A DNA stretch of 64,000 nt from Calidifontibacillus erzurumensis (GTDB lineage Bacteria > Bacillota > Bacilli > Bacillales > Bacillaceae_J), in assembly GCF_013303125.1 (NCBI RefSeq), contig NZ_JABTTE010000008.1:1-64000 (forward strand), given 5' to 3'. Every line of letters begins with the position of its first letter. Within the stretch, counting starts at the first letter, position 1. Below, one piece after another: positions 33,936-42,875 of this stretch. The notes beneath the pieces were generated by a model. It made no database searches. It was given only the letters and a program-made list of their open reading frames with translations, and was not told the origin of the DNA. Both the position numbers and the translations under genes were made by a program.

Positions 33936-35240
33936 TTAGCATTTTACTTCAGCATTTTTACGATAATAAAAATACCAGCAAATGACTAAACTGATAGCAT
34001 AATAAACTAAGAACAAGTATAGAGCCGCATTGGCGCTGCCTGTTGATTCAAGCGACCATCCAAAAATTTTCGGAATAATAAACGCACCGTAAGCAGCGAT
34101 CGCAGCGATAAAGCCGATAACCGGTGAAGCGAGCTTCGCCTTAGTACCTGTAAATATAAACGGAACCATTTGAAACGTTGAACCATTTGCAATACCTGAT
34201 GCTAAAAACAACGTAATAAACATAAGTAAAAAGCCGATAAATGAATGCGTTTGTAGGAAGAAAATAACCCCTATTGTTGCAACGATCATTAATATTGTCG
34301 AATAAAATGTTACTTTTGCACCGCTTTCGATTTTATCAGAAATCCAACCGCCGATCGGTCTTGCTGCAGCGCCAATGAGCGGTCCTAAAAATGCCAACCC
34401 AGCTGCACCTGCCTCTGGGAAGGAAGCATTGATCAATAATGGAAAAGCAGCTGCATAGCCAATAAAGGAACCAAAGCACATTGTATAAAGCCAAGCCATA
34501 ATCCACATATGTTTTTCTTTAAAAATAGCCGATTGTTCTTTGAATGATTGTTTTGTATTTGGCAAGTTATCCATTCCGAAGAACGCTAAAATTGTTACAA
34601 GTAAAATTGGAAGGACCCAAACAAAGGCAGCATTTTGAATAAAAATTTCTGTGCCGTCTGGCAGTTTTTGCGAAGTTCCCGTTAACATACCAAGCCAAGG
34701 GACTGTAATAATAACAGGCGTTACGAACTGAACAAGGCTTACACCTAAATTCCCTAAACCGCCATTAATCCCATTCGCTGTTCCTTTTTCTTTTTTTGGA
34801 AAGAAATTGCTAATATTGGCCATGGAAGAAGAGAAATTCCCGCCGCCAATACCACATAATACAGCAAGAATTGCCATTGTCATAAATGGTGTATCAGGAT
34901 TTTGTACAGCAATACCAATGCCAATTGCTGGAACTAATAATAAACCAGTACTAATGACTGTCCAATTTCGGCCACCGACAATACCAGGCATGAATGTAAA
35001 AAAGATGCGCATCGTTGCCCCAGATAAACCTGGCAGAGCCGCCAATGTGAATAATTCCTCTTTAGTATAATTAAAACCTACATCGTTTAATCGGACCGCG
35101 GTGACTGACCAAATTTGCCAAACAACAAAGGCAAGCATTAAAGCTAAAACTGAAATCCAGAGGTTTCGTTTTGCATGTCTTTTCCCTTCGGATTCCCAAA
35201 AATGAACATCTTCAGGATTCCAACTGTTGATTCTAGCCAT
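33936..35240 (-). CDS. narK: Nitrate/nitrite transporter, NarK type
   Basis: A 434-residue major facilitator protein with about 12 membrane segments. The nitrate-porter signature GGGNFSSSMANISNFFP and the second glycine-rich motif GINGGLGNLGVS are present. The short, non-fused form suggests nitrate/proton symport or nitrate/nitrite exchange in respiration. ATG at 35240 follows GGGGG. A Crp/Fnr operator lies upstream. No nitrate reductase gene is in the window. Confidence 0.93.
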   Translation of the reverse strand: MARINSWNPEDVHFWESEGKRHAKRNLWISVLALMLAFVVWQIWSVTAVRLNDVGFNYTKEELFTLAALPGLSGATMRIFFTFMPGIVGGRNWTVISTGLLLVPAIGIGIAVQNPDTPFMTMAILAVLCGIGGGNFSSSMANISNFFPKKEKGTANGINGGLGNLGVSLVQFVTPVIITVPWLGMLTGTSQKLPDGTEIFIQNAAFVWVLPILLVTILAFFGMDNLPNTKQSFKEQSAIFKEKHMWIMAWLYTMCFGSFIGYAAAFPLLINASFPEAGAAGLAFLGPLIGAAARPIGGWISDKIESGAKVTFYSTILMIVATIGVIFFLQTHSFIGFLLMFITLFLASGIANGSTFQMVPFIFTGTKAKLASPVIGFIAAIAAYGAFIIPKIFGWSLESTGSANAALYLFLVYYAISLVICWYFYYRKNAEVKC

Positions 35241-35299
35241 CACTGTTAACCCCCAATGATTAAATTACGTATTGCATGCAACTTACGTTTTCAATCATT

Positions 35300-35342
35300 A
35301 GGTTATTAAAAAGTCCAAAATGATGTTGTGAGGTTTTTCACA
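35300..35342 (-). promoter_or_regulatory. Crp/Fnr operator and -10 of narK
   Basis: TGTGAGGTTTTTCACA (35327-35342) fits TGTGA-N6-TCACA exactly. On the minus strand TAACCT (35300-35305) starts 29.5 bp from its centre, matching the other operators here. Confidence 0.7.
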
Positions 35343-35412
35343 TATTATTTGAATATAATGTGACAAATTATCTTAACGTTTCACAAGGTTGGCTATCAGC
35401 AACAAAAATGAG

Positions 35413-35516
35413 ACAGGCGGCACACCAGAAGGTTCACCAGAGGGGTCAGGAACCGCACCGCAGATGGTGCCGCAGACGGTGCTGGAGAAGGTGCAGCAGA
35501 GGGGTCTGGCACCGTA
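35413..35516 (-). repeat. GC-rich GGTGCC repeat array, locus 2
   Basis: Read on the minus strand: GGTGCCAGACCCCTCTG, then 12-bp units (GCACCGTCTGCG, GCACCATCTGCG), then GGTTCCTGACCCCTCTGGTG. It is the same family as 26003-26182 but inverted. Confidence 0.7.
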
Positions 35517-35540
35517 AAGGAGATAAAAAATTTCAATTAA

Positions 35541-35584
35541 TTTGTGAACATTTTGTGACAAAATTTTAAAATTTATGTTACAAT
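35541..35584 (+). promoter_or_regulatory. Promoter with two phased TTTGTGA repeats
   Basis: TTTGTGA occurs at 35541-35547 and 35552-35558 (11-bp period). GTGACA (35555-35560), 18 bp and TACAAT (35579-35584) form the promoter. The repeats resemble the triple array upstream of nos. Confidence 0.5.
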
Positions 35585-35631
35585 AATAGTAACAATAATT
35601 TATATACTTTTTATAAAAGGTGGTATGGAAA

Positions 35632-35748
35632 ATGGGATTCTTTGAATATTTATTACCTACAACTTGGACAGGAGTTGCCTTCTTTTTACTAGCTTTTTCT
35701 GGTTCTGTTGCTTTGAATATTTTCGTATACAACAATATTGGAAAGTAA
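35632..35748 (+). CDS. 38-residue membrane protein, unknown function
   Basis: An ATG frame of 38 codons follows AAAGGTGG. The product has one membrane segment (about 11-33, TWTGVAFFLLAFSGSVAL) flanked by short polar ends. It could be a small accessory subunit of a respiratory complex, but I recognise no specific family. Its promoter carries ResD-like phased repeats and it lies next to narK, which suggests an anaerobic-respiration link (inference). Confidence 0.55.
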   Translation: MGFFEYLLPTTWTGVAFFLLAFSGSVALNIFVYNNIGK

Positions 35749-35837
35749 GTTGTTTTAATTAATGGACTGCATGGTTGAAAATATAAAAATTTAATGGAAA
35801 TCCATACCCGCTTGTTTGTTTATTTACAGGTGTTCAG

Positions 35838-36066
35838 CTATTCGAAGGTATGTCTTTCAATAATGAAATGTTTATAACTAATTTTCATCTGAACTTCAAC
35901 AACCTTCTCATATCTTTTTTCAAAGTTAAAACCATCCATACTGTAATTATAAATATTGTGCATTTTGAAAATAAAACGCACTTTCTTTTTTTGTAGGTAA
36001 ATAAACGGTATGTTCTCCAATAAAATGAAATCGATCGTCCTCAAATTGGAACACCTTCACTATCAT
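35838..36066 (-). pseudogene. Frameshifted small gene (about 76 codons)
   Basis: On the minus strand one frame from 36066 reads MIVKVFQFEDDRFHFIGEH and continues to a stop after FYFQNAQYL. A second frame takes over at NYSMDGFNFEKRYEKVVEV and ends at 35838. Together they form a plausible compact soluble protein, so a single indel near 35945 (TATTTATAATTAC) has split it, or there is a sequencing error. Family not recognised. Confidence 0.45.
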
Positions 36067-36130
36067 AGAGGATAGAATATGATGAATTAAAATTGCGGAT
36101 TTACCTAACAACTGAATCTCCGAGGCAAAT

Positions 36131-36173
36131 AAAAAATCGTCTGTTTCCTTTCGTATCGGATCAGACGATTTTA
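36131..36173. terminator. Bidirectional hairpin
   Basis: AAAATCGTCTG pairs with CAGACGATTTT (ending about 36172). It lies downstream of the 46-residue gene on the minus strand. Confidence 0.75.
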
Positions 36174-36226
36174 AGTGCGCTCAATATTTAATTCGACGTT
36201 AACCTCAATTTCCATTTTTCCACTCC

Positions 36227-36367
36227 TTATCTCGCTTCGCTAATCATCATTTCAATTTGTTCTATTGTTAGCCACTCAATAAACTGTTTGAAATCAATAA
36301 TTCTTTCAATACCATGTTTTTCACAATTTTTTAGATAGTTATTATAAGCCATTTGATACTTTTCCAT
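36227..36367 (-). CDS. 46-residue cytosolic protein, unknown function
   Basis: ATG at 36367 follows AAAGGGG and the gene has its own strong promoter and a terminator. The product (MEKYQMAYNNYLKNCEKHGI...) is helical, with a C-terminal acidic/Met-rich helix IEQIEMMISEAR. No membrane segment, no recognised family. The full set of signals makes a real small gene likely. Confidence 0.65.
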   Translation of the reverse strand: MEKYQMAYNNYLKNCEKHGIERIIDFKQFIEWLTIEQIEMMISEAR

Positions 36368-36425
36368 AAGTTATTTCCCCTTTCATTTTATTTTGTATTA
36401 TAACAGCTGTGTTGTTTGTAACTTT

Positions 36426-36455
36426 ATTATATAACACGAAAATAAACATGGTCAA
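36426..36455 (-). promoter_or_regulatory. Promoter of the 46-residue gene
   Basis: On the minus strand TTGACC, an 18-bp spacer and TATAAT. Confidence 0.75.
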
Positions 36456-36561
36456 TAGCAAATTCCGCATCAAAAGCTTTAATTTTTCATATATGAATCA
36501 AGGATGTTGCTAATAATAGGAATAAATACGTGCTTCAAACAGCAAAGAGGTGTTCTTGATC

Positions 36562-37575
36562 TTGTTATATTTGTTTAATAAATTTCGGCAATTACATATT
36601 ATCGTTCGTCTAATCATCATCATAGTAGTCTTTCATCTCATATTTGGTACAGCTATGCATTTTATTGAACCAATCACCTTCCCAACAATTTTTGACGGGA
36701 TTTGGTGGGTCCTTATTACAACTACGACAATCGGATATGGTGATTATGTTCCTGAGACAACCATTGGAAGGGCGTGCGCAATGGTTCTCATATTATCAGG
36801 GGCAGCGTTTGTCGCCTATTACATGGTGACGGTTGCGACAACAATTTTCAACACCCTAAATGCGCTAAATGAAGGAAGTGCTGCTTATAATGGAACGGAA
36901 CATATTATCATTATTGGATGGAATGAAAAAACAAAAAATGTAATTCGCCAAATCCATAAAATGAATCCACTTAGGCAAATCGTGCTTATTGATGAAACTT
37001 TACAAGATCATCCTTTGACTAATAAAAATGTTTATTTTGTAAAAGGGAATCCGACAACCGACGAAACACTTAAACGGGCTAATATAGAAAAAGCAGATAC
37101 AGTGTTAATTACAGCTGATCAACAGAAAAGCGAAAATGAAGCGGATATGCAATCTATTTTGACACTCTTGGCAGTAAAAGGGCTGAACCCGCTTGTGTAT
37201 TGTATTGTTGAACTATTGACACAAGAACAAGTGAATAATGCACTGCGGGCAGGCGCTGATGAGCTCGTTGAAACTTCTTTCTTATCAAGCATCATTATGA
37301 CTACAAATATTCATGCCCCCGGACTGTCCAAACCAATTCTTTCTCTCTTACATTTAACAAAAGAAAACCGTTTGGCTACCGTAAAAGCTCCTGATGAACT
37401 CATTCAGCATCCTTTTGCTCAAGCTGTTCAATTATTGATTGAAAAAGAGATGCTAGCGATCGGTATCAAGAAAGGTGAAAAATATTTAATACACCCTTCA
37501 CAAGCCTTACAAATTGAAAAAAACGATGAATTATTAGTAATCGTTAAAGGGGAAGTAGAGCAAACCGAACAGTAA
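36562..37575 (+). CDS. yugO: Potassium channel with TrkA-N (RCK) domain, YugO-like
   Basis: The product (about 337 residues) has two membrane helices around the selectivity filter TTIGYGDYVP (near residue 60) and a cytosolic Rossmann-type RCK domain from about residue 110 (HIIIIGWNEKTKNVIRQI) with a C-terminal TrkA-C part. Start: AGAGGTG is nine bases before a TTG at 36562; the GTG at 36550 lies inside that site. Position near pgi matches B. subtilis yugO. Confidence 0.88.
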   Translation: MLYLFNKFRQLHIIVRLIIIIVVFHLIFGTAMHFIEPITFPTIFDGIWWVLITTTTIGYGDYVPETTIGRACAMVLILSGAAFVAYYMVTVATTIFNTLNALNEGSAAYNGTEHIIIIGWNEKTKNVIRQIHKMNPLRQIVLIDETLQDHPLTNKNVYFVKGNPTTDETLKRANIEKADTVLITADQQKSENEADMQSILTLLAVKGLNPLVYCIVELLTQEQVNNALRAGADELVETSFLSSIIMTTNIHAPGLSKPILSLLHLTKENRLATVKAPDELIQHPFAQAVQLLIEKEMLAIGIKKGEKYLIHPSQALQIEKNDELLVIVKGEVEQTEQ

Positions 37576-37652
37576 CTACAATACATTCAAAGTGGAAGAA
37601 GGAAATTTTCCCTGCTTCCTTTTTATTAAAATGAATATGCAATACGACCATC

Positions 37653-37700
37653 AAAGAAAGGCTTCCATCCGTTTGAGGGACAGAAGCCTTCTTTTCTTTT
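37653..37700. terminator. Bidirectional terminator between yugO and pgi
   Basis: AAGGCTTC (37658-37665) pairs with GAAGCCTT (37683-37690), T-rich on one side and A-rich on the other. Confidence 0.75.
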
Positions 37701-37716
37701 CATTTCATACACACCT

Positions 37717-39066
37717 TTATTTTAATCGCTTTTCCAATTCAGCCTTTTCTTTTTCATAACCTGGCTTTCCTAATAAAGCAAACATATTTTTCTTATATGC
37801 CTCAACACCCGGTTGATCAAATGGATTGACACCCAACAAGTAACCGCTGAGTGCACAAGCTTTTTCAAAAAAATAAACGAGATACCCAAAATGAAAAGCA
37901 TTTATTTCCGGAATCGTAACAATTAAATTCGGCACATTCCCATCTGTATGTGCTAAAAGTGTTCCTTCAAATGCTTTTTTATTAACAAAATCCATCGTTT
38001 TGCCCGCCAAATAATTCAAATCATCTAAATCATTGGCTTCTTTTTCAATCTTTATTTCATGGCGAGGCTTATTTATGTATAAAACTGTTTCAAACAGATC
38101 TCTCCTGCCCTCTTGAATATATTGTCCTAATGAGTGCAAATCTGTTGAAAAGTTTGCAGATGCTGGAAAAATACCTTTCTGATCTTTTCCTTCACTTTCT
38201 CCAAACAACTGTTTCCACCATTCAGAAAAATATTGTAAACTTGGCTCATAATTGACGAGTAGTTCAATTGTTTTTCCTTTATTGTAAAGGATGTTTCGAA
38301 CTGCTGCATACTGATAGGCAGGATTGTGTGCCAATTCTGAATTGCCAAAATCTTCTCTAGCTGCTCGTGCACCTTCCATCATTGATACAATATCTATTCC
38401 ACTTGCCGCAATAGGTAAAAGCCCAACAGCCGTTAACACAGAATAGCGCCCGCCGATATCATCCGGAACAACAAAAGTTTCATACCCCTCTTCATCAGCT
38501 AATGTTTTTAGGGCACCTTTTTCTTTATCTGTTGTTGCATAAATGCGTTTTCGAGCTTCTTCCTTTCCATATTTTTCTTCTAAATAATTTTTAAAAATAC
38601 GAAAAGCTATTGCCGGTTCTGTTGTTGTCCCTGATTTTGAAATGACATTGATCGAAATATCTTTGCCTTCTAAAACATCAAAAAGCTCTTGCACATAAGT
38701 AGAACTAATATGATTACCGACAAAATATACTTGTACTCCACTTCTCTTTGATTTCGGAAGCTCATTATGAAAAGAATGTGTCAGCATCTGAATTGCTGCA
38801 CGTGCTCCTAAATATGAGCCTCCAATGCCGATCACTAAAAGAACATCGGAGTCTTCCTGAATCTTTTTAGCTGCACTCTGAATTCGTGAAAACTCATTTT
38901 TGTCGTAGTTCACAGGCAAGTCAATCCAACCTAAAAATTCGTTTCCTTGTCCAGTTTTTTCATGAAGTGAATGGTGGGCGCATTTTACAAAATCCGATAA
39001 ATTTTGAAGTTCATGCTCTTGAAAAAATGGTAATGCTTTTGAATAATCAAATGTTAATTTATTCAT
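37717..39066 (-). CDS. pgi: Glucose-6-phosphate isomerase
   Basis: A 449-residue enzyme of glycolysis/gluconeogenesis interconverting glucose-6-P and fructose-6-P. Family signatures [38 protein letters not shown] and the C-terminal catalytic region [21 protein letters not shown] are present. Length is typical for Bacillus. GGAGG precedes the ATG. It follows the alcohol dehydrogenase gene by 19 bp. Confidence 0.96.
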   Translation of the reverse strand: MNKLTFDYSKALPFFQEHELQNLSDFVKCAHHSLHEKTGQGNEFLGWIDLPVNYDKNEFSRIQSAAKKIQEDSDVLLVIGIGGSYLGARAAIQMLTHSFHNELPKSKRSGVQVYFVGNHISSTYVQELFDVLEGKDISINVISKSGTTTEPAIAFRIFKNYLEEKYGKEEARKRIYATTDKEKGALKTLADEEGYETFVVPDDIGGRYSVLTAVGLLPIAASGIDIVSMMEGARAAREDFGNSELAHNPAYQYAAVRNILYNKGKTIELLVNYEPSLQYFSEWWKQLFGESEGKDQKGIFPASANFSTDLHSLGQYIQEGRRDLFETVLYINKPRHEIKIEKEANDLDDLNYLAGKTMDFVNKKAFEGTLLAHTDGNVPNLIVTIPEINAFHFGYLVYFFEKACALSGYLLGVNPFDQPGVEAYKKNMFALLGKPGYEKEKAELEKRLK

Positions 39067-39085
39067 TGAATAACCTCCAGCATCA

Positions 39086-40249
39086 TTATAGTGACATTTT
39101 AAGAATCTCTAAAACATCGTCACGATTTAATTTTTTAAAATTGCCTATTTCACCGCCGTCCATTACTTTATCTGCCAAAAGTTCAAGGTTTGAATCATCA
39201 ATTTGATAATCTGAAAGTCTCTCAGGAGCCCCGATTGAAGTCCAAAATTGGCGTAATTTTTTTATTCCTTCCAAAGCGATTTCCCGCTCATCCTTTCCGG
39301 TAGGATCAACATCAAATACCCGAATGGCCAACTGCTTAAATTTTTCTACATTTTCATCAACTACATATTTCATCCAATTTGGCTGGATGATCGCTAATCC
39401 GCCACCATGTGGAATATCATAAACAGCCGATAATGCATGTTCAATGTGATGAGTACCCCAATCTGATTGGACTCCCATCGATAACGTGCCGTTTAATGCA
39501 ATTGTTCCAGCAAAAAGGATCGTCTCCCGCAAATCGTAATTTTCCAAATCCTCGACTAGAAGTGGCGCTGTTCCAATGATTGTTTGCAATACAGCTTCAC
39601 ACATCCGTTCTTGCACGGGCGCATTCGTAGGCGTGTGAAAATATTGCTCGAGCACATGGGACATCATATCGACGATGCCATAAACGGTTTGCTCTTTCGG
39701 AACATATATCGTATATGCCGGATCAAGGATTGAAAATTTCGGATATACATGCGGGCTTTTCCATACATATTTTTCGTTCGTTTCCCATCTCGTTATAACA
39801 GAATTTGAATTCATTTCTGAACCTGTTGCAGCTAGTGTTAAAACCACACCAATTGGCAAGGCATCCTCTGCCTCTTTTTTCTTCGTAACAAGATCCCACA
39901 CATCTCCATCATATTTTGTACCTGCTGCAATAGCTTTCGCACAGTCAATCACGCTGCCGCCGCCAACTGCTAAAATAAATTGAATATCGTTTTGTTTGCA
40001 AATGTCTATTCCTTTATAGACGGTCGTTAATCGTGGATTCGGTTCCACACCTGAAAGTTCAAATGTATGTACATTCATTTCTTTCAGTAAACCGATTACT
40101 TGATCATAGAGACCTATCTTTTTTATGCTTCCGCAACCGTACACAAATAAAATTCTATTTCCATACTGTGGCAATTCATTTTTCAAATGTTCCAGTTGGT
40201 CTCTTCCAAAAATTAATTTCGTTGGATTATGATAGACGAAATTTTGCAA
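39086..40249 (-). CDS. Iron-containing alcohol dehydrogenase, YugJ-like
   Basis: A 387-residue group III alcohol dehydrogenase, probably NAD(P)H-dependent butanol-type. It shows the nucleotide-binding [15 protein letters not shown] and the metal-binding stretch with His in [37 protein letters not shown] at 40249 (peptide [11 protein letters not shown]) matches the start and length of B. subtilis YugJ and follows GGTGGTG; the GTG at 40261 lies in that site. Operon with pgi. Confidence 0.88.
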   Translation of the reverse strand: MQNFVYHNPTKLIFGRDQLEHLKNELPQYGNRILFVYGCGSIKKIGLYDQVIGLLKEMNVHTFELSGVEPNPRLTTVYKGIDICKQNDIQFILAVGGGSVIDCAKAIAAGTKYDGDVWDLVTKKKEAEDALPIGVVLTLAATGSEMNSNSVITRWETNEKYVWKSPHVYPKFSILDPAYTIYVPKEQTVYGIVDMMSHVLEQYFHTPTNAPVQERMCEAVLQTIIGTAPLLVEDLENYDLRETILFAGTIALNGTLSMGVQSDWGTHHIEHALSAVYDIPHGGGLAIIQPNWMKYVVDENVEKFKQLAIRVFDVDPTGKDEREIALEGIKKLRQFWTSIGAPERLSDYQIDDSNLELLADKVMDGGEIGNFKKLNRDDVLEILKMSL

Positions 40250-40558
40250 ATTAAGCACCACCCAATAAATAGTACATGCTTATTATTATACGACATATAT
40301 TACCAAATCCTTTTTTATTCCAAAAAATTTAAGCCCTTCTTTTGAACAGAATTGGAGTCGGAAAAGAAAAATAAGTTAAAGCAAAACGCATACTTAATCA
40401 ATATTTAAAAAAGGATATGTAAACGGCCTTTTTAAAAAATCTTAACTACGTTTGAAAAGTTATACCTACTCTGTTTCAGATGTTAAAAGATTCATTATCA
40501 AACATATAAGATCTTTGGAATTTCCGTTAATGTTTATCAAGGGTGGGAGGGGAAATTC

Positions 40559-41182
40559 ATGAAAAAATTATTAAGTATAGTATTAATTTTTTTCGTATCA
40601 GCATCATTTATTTTTTGTTTGTTTTTTCGGATTTTGAATTTAGAAAATATGATGTTTTCTAAGAAGCAATTGAAAAAGTATTCCATATAAAGTTAATAAT
40701 ATAATTCACACTGAAAAATATGACAATGTATCAATCGTTATTGTATACGACAAATCCTAATAATAAATAAAAAATGCGAAACACTTGAATTAACTTTATT
40801 TCATAGGAAACGTTCAAGAAGGTGGGGAGAACATTGGTTTTCATGGATGGACGCATTACATAAACGACTATATGACGGGGTATCAAGAGGCTTTTCGTGA
40901 ATATGACCAAAAAGGTAGCATACTGCACGAATCTTATATTATATTTGGTGAAATAAATTGTAACAATAGAAACGAAGACAGTAGATGAAAAATCATTTGA
41001 AGAAGCTGAAATGATTATAAACGAGGAAACGTTATTATATCAATATAGTTAAAGGACCCACAATCGTCAGAGGATTATCTGAAGATCGAGAAGTAATTGA
41101 CATACAAGGGAGGTCACTTAATGAATTTAAAGTGTTCGAACAATTAGGGGAAATAATTTCAGAAAAAAACGCACAGAAATGA
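40559..41182 (+). pseudogene. Decayed secreted or membrane protein gene
   Basis: After GGGAGGGG an ATG opens a signal-like peptide (MKKLLSIVLIFFVSASF), but the frame stops at 40690. Pieces continue in other frames: EAIEKVFHIK, HTEKYDNVSIVIVYDKS, GGENIGFHGWTHYINDYMTG with EAFREYDQKGSILH, TIETKTVDEKSFEEAEMI, and finally KGPTIVRGLSEDREVIDIQG to the stop at 41182. At least four frameshifts or stops are needed, so it is clearly broken. Family not recognised. Confidence 0.7.
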
Positions 41183-41201
41183 TGATCTGTGCGTTTTTAT
41201 T
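41169..41201 (+). terminator. Terminator overlapping the end of the decayed gene
   Basis: ACGCACAGA (41169-41177) pairs with TCTGTGCGT (41186-41194), followed by T. It overlaps the last codons. Confidence 0.8.
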
Positions 41202-41296
41202 CCTACTGTAGCATTAAATTGTTTCGGATTAGACAAGAAATAAGGGTCCCGATTAAACTCAAACCTTAAAAAAGGGCCTTCAAATTAATAAAAAAT

Positions 41297-41716
41297 TTAT
41301 TTTTTTATTAAATTTTCTTGAACCGTTGATTGTCTAATCCATTCTTCAAGTTTATCTCTTAGTGTGTTAAAACCTGAAGGGTCGCTTTCGTTTTCGGGTT
41401 GAGAATCGATCACTTGCGGGTTTTGTTTACGCACTTTTTTCGGTCGTGGTTTCGTTTCTATTTGTTCAGGTGCTTTTTCCAAAGCTTTAATTGAGAGGCT
41501 AATCTTTCCAGATTGTTCATCAATGGAGAGAATTTTGACTTTCACGTTTTCCCCTATTGTTAAATAATCACGAATATCTTTGACATAGCCATGAGTAATC
41601 TCAGAAATATGAACTAAACCTTGCGTCGTTTCATCCAGTGCAACAAATGCTCCATAAGGCTGGATTCCTGTTACTTTTCCTATTCGTTCTTCGCCAACTT
41701 TATATTTTTCTGACAT
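41297..41716 (-). CDS. yugI: S1 RNA-binding domain protein (general stress protein 13 family)
   Basis: The 139-residue protein starts with an S1 domain (about 5-75: VGEERIGKVTGIQPYGAFVALDETTQGLVHISEI), followed by a basic, Pro/Gln-rich linker and a short helical tail. This matches B. subtilis YugI in size, layout and position near pgi, alaT and alaR. GGAGTG precedes the ATG. It probably associates with ribosomes or RNA. Confidence 0.9.
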   Translation of the reverse strand: MSEKYKVGEERIGKVTGIQPYGAFVALDETTQGLVHISEITHGYVKDIRDYLTIGENVKVKILSIDEQSGKISLSIKALEKAPEQIETKPRPKKVRKQNPQVIDSQPENESDPSGFNTLRDKLEEWIRQSTVQENLIKK

Positions 41717-41990
41717 GGAAACACTCCTAATTTGTACAAAATTCTAACGTATTTAAAAATTATATCAATAAATAAGCTCATTTTCAAAATTGAACATTGC
41801 AATACAGCTAAAATAAAAGAAAAATTATTCATACATCATTGGGATTCCGGTATTATTATTTCCATTTTCATATATTATAACTAAAACTAAAACTTTCCGA
41901 TCAAACCAACTAAATTAAGTATTTCAGCCAAGGAATTCAGTTACCATGGTACAATAAAAACGGTCCAACTGTCTAACTAGCCAGACCTAA
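41717..41990. other. Intergenic gap without recognised feature
   Basis: AT-rich stretch upstream of yugI. I see no ribosome binding site with a frame and no strong hairpin before the terminator at 41995. Confidence 0.4.
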
Positions 41991-41994
41991 TAAA

Positions 41995-42040
41995 ATTAAA
42001 AAGGGGACACATATTAGAAATACTTATATGTGTATACCCC
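41995..42040 (-). terminator. Terminator of the lipoprotein gene
   Basis: On the minus strand GGGGTATACACATAT pairs with ATATGTGTCCCC, followed by TTTTTAATTTT. Confidence 0.8.
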
Positions 42041-42062
42041 TGACTTCTTAGTTAATCACACA

Positions 42063-42623
42063 TTATTCATTTTTTTGTTTTATCCATTTCTTATATTCAA
42101 GTAAAGTGTATTCATCAGTTTTCACAACATCCCATTGTTCACCATTTCGCTTTAAGAAAACCTTCATTAAATATTCCCCGCCTGTTTCCTCAAAATCATC
42201 CAACAAATAAAGAAGACTCCCATGAACAAGCACGATCATTTCATTTTCATCTATTTTTTTAACTTTTATTCTTTCATAATTTTCAATATCATAATTAGCA
42301 TCCAACACTTTAAAACCGTTGTTTAAAGTTTCAACTTCGTTTTTCTCTAAATTTATTCCTTCTTCAACGTTAATAGTCTTTTTTAATTCTGGATACCTTT
42401 TCCAAAGGATATTGATATCATTTTTTATGACTGCTTGAGTTCTATAATACATATACTCTCTTACAGGTTTTGAATATTCCACCCAATCAGATGGTTCAGG
42501 TTCAACAAAACCTTCTACATGATCATTTGTATCAAGTTCATTCTGCGTTGTTAATGTCTGCTGACAACCTACCAACAAATATGAAAAGAGAAAAAATATA
42601 ATTCCAATTTGAAACTTCTTCAT
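42063..42623 (-). CDS. Lipoprotein of unknown function
   Basis: A 186-residue lipoprotein (lipobox LLVGCQ). The mature part begins with an acidic linker and has a fold resembling small NTF2-like or DUF-type lipoproteins (PVREYMYYRTQAVIKNDINILWKRYPELK, then beta strands IKVKKIDENEMIVLVHGSLLYL). ATG at 42623 is 7 bases after GAGGGG; the ATG at 42629 is too close. No operon partner. Confidence 0.7.
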   Translation of the reverse strand: MKKFQIGIIFFLFSYLLVGCQQTLTTQNELDTNDHVEGFVEPEPSDWVEYSKPVREYMYYRTQAVIKNDINILWKRYPELKKTINVEEGINLEKNEVETLNNGFKVLDANYDIENYERIKVKKIDENEMIVLVHGSLLYLLDDFEETGGEYLMKVFLKRNGEQWDVVKTDEYTLLEYKKWIKQKNE

Positions 42624-42811
42624 TATCATTCCCCTCTTAATTTATTCCAATGAAAACTGCTCCTTTTCCTTTCTTCCGATATCCCCTATTCCTTTTGAAA
42701 TTTTTGTTACATCCTCTATTAAAAAACACTATACATTTTAGCGGCTGGCTCTTCCCAAACAAACAAAAGCCCCTAATTATGGACCCTACAACACATAATG
42801 ATTTGATATGT

Positions 42812-42855
42812 ACAAAAAAAGAGGATATATGCCCCAAAAATGGGCATAATATCCC
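42812..42855 (-). terminator. Terminator of alaR-alaT
   Basis: On the minus strand GGATATTATGCCC pairs with GGGCATATATCC, followed by TCTTTTTTTG. Confidence 0.85.
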
Positions 42856-42875
42856 CCTTCTTATATTTTCTTTTT

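Noticed and set aside
35360-35569. 69-codon plus-strand frame (and 120-codon minus frame 35373-35735)
   Set aside because: Both are driven by the GC-rich repeat array and neither has a ribosome binding site.
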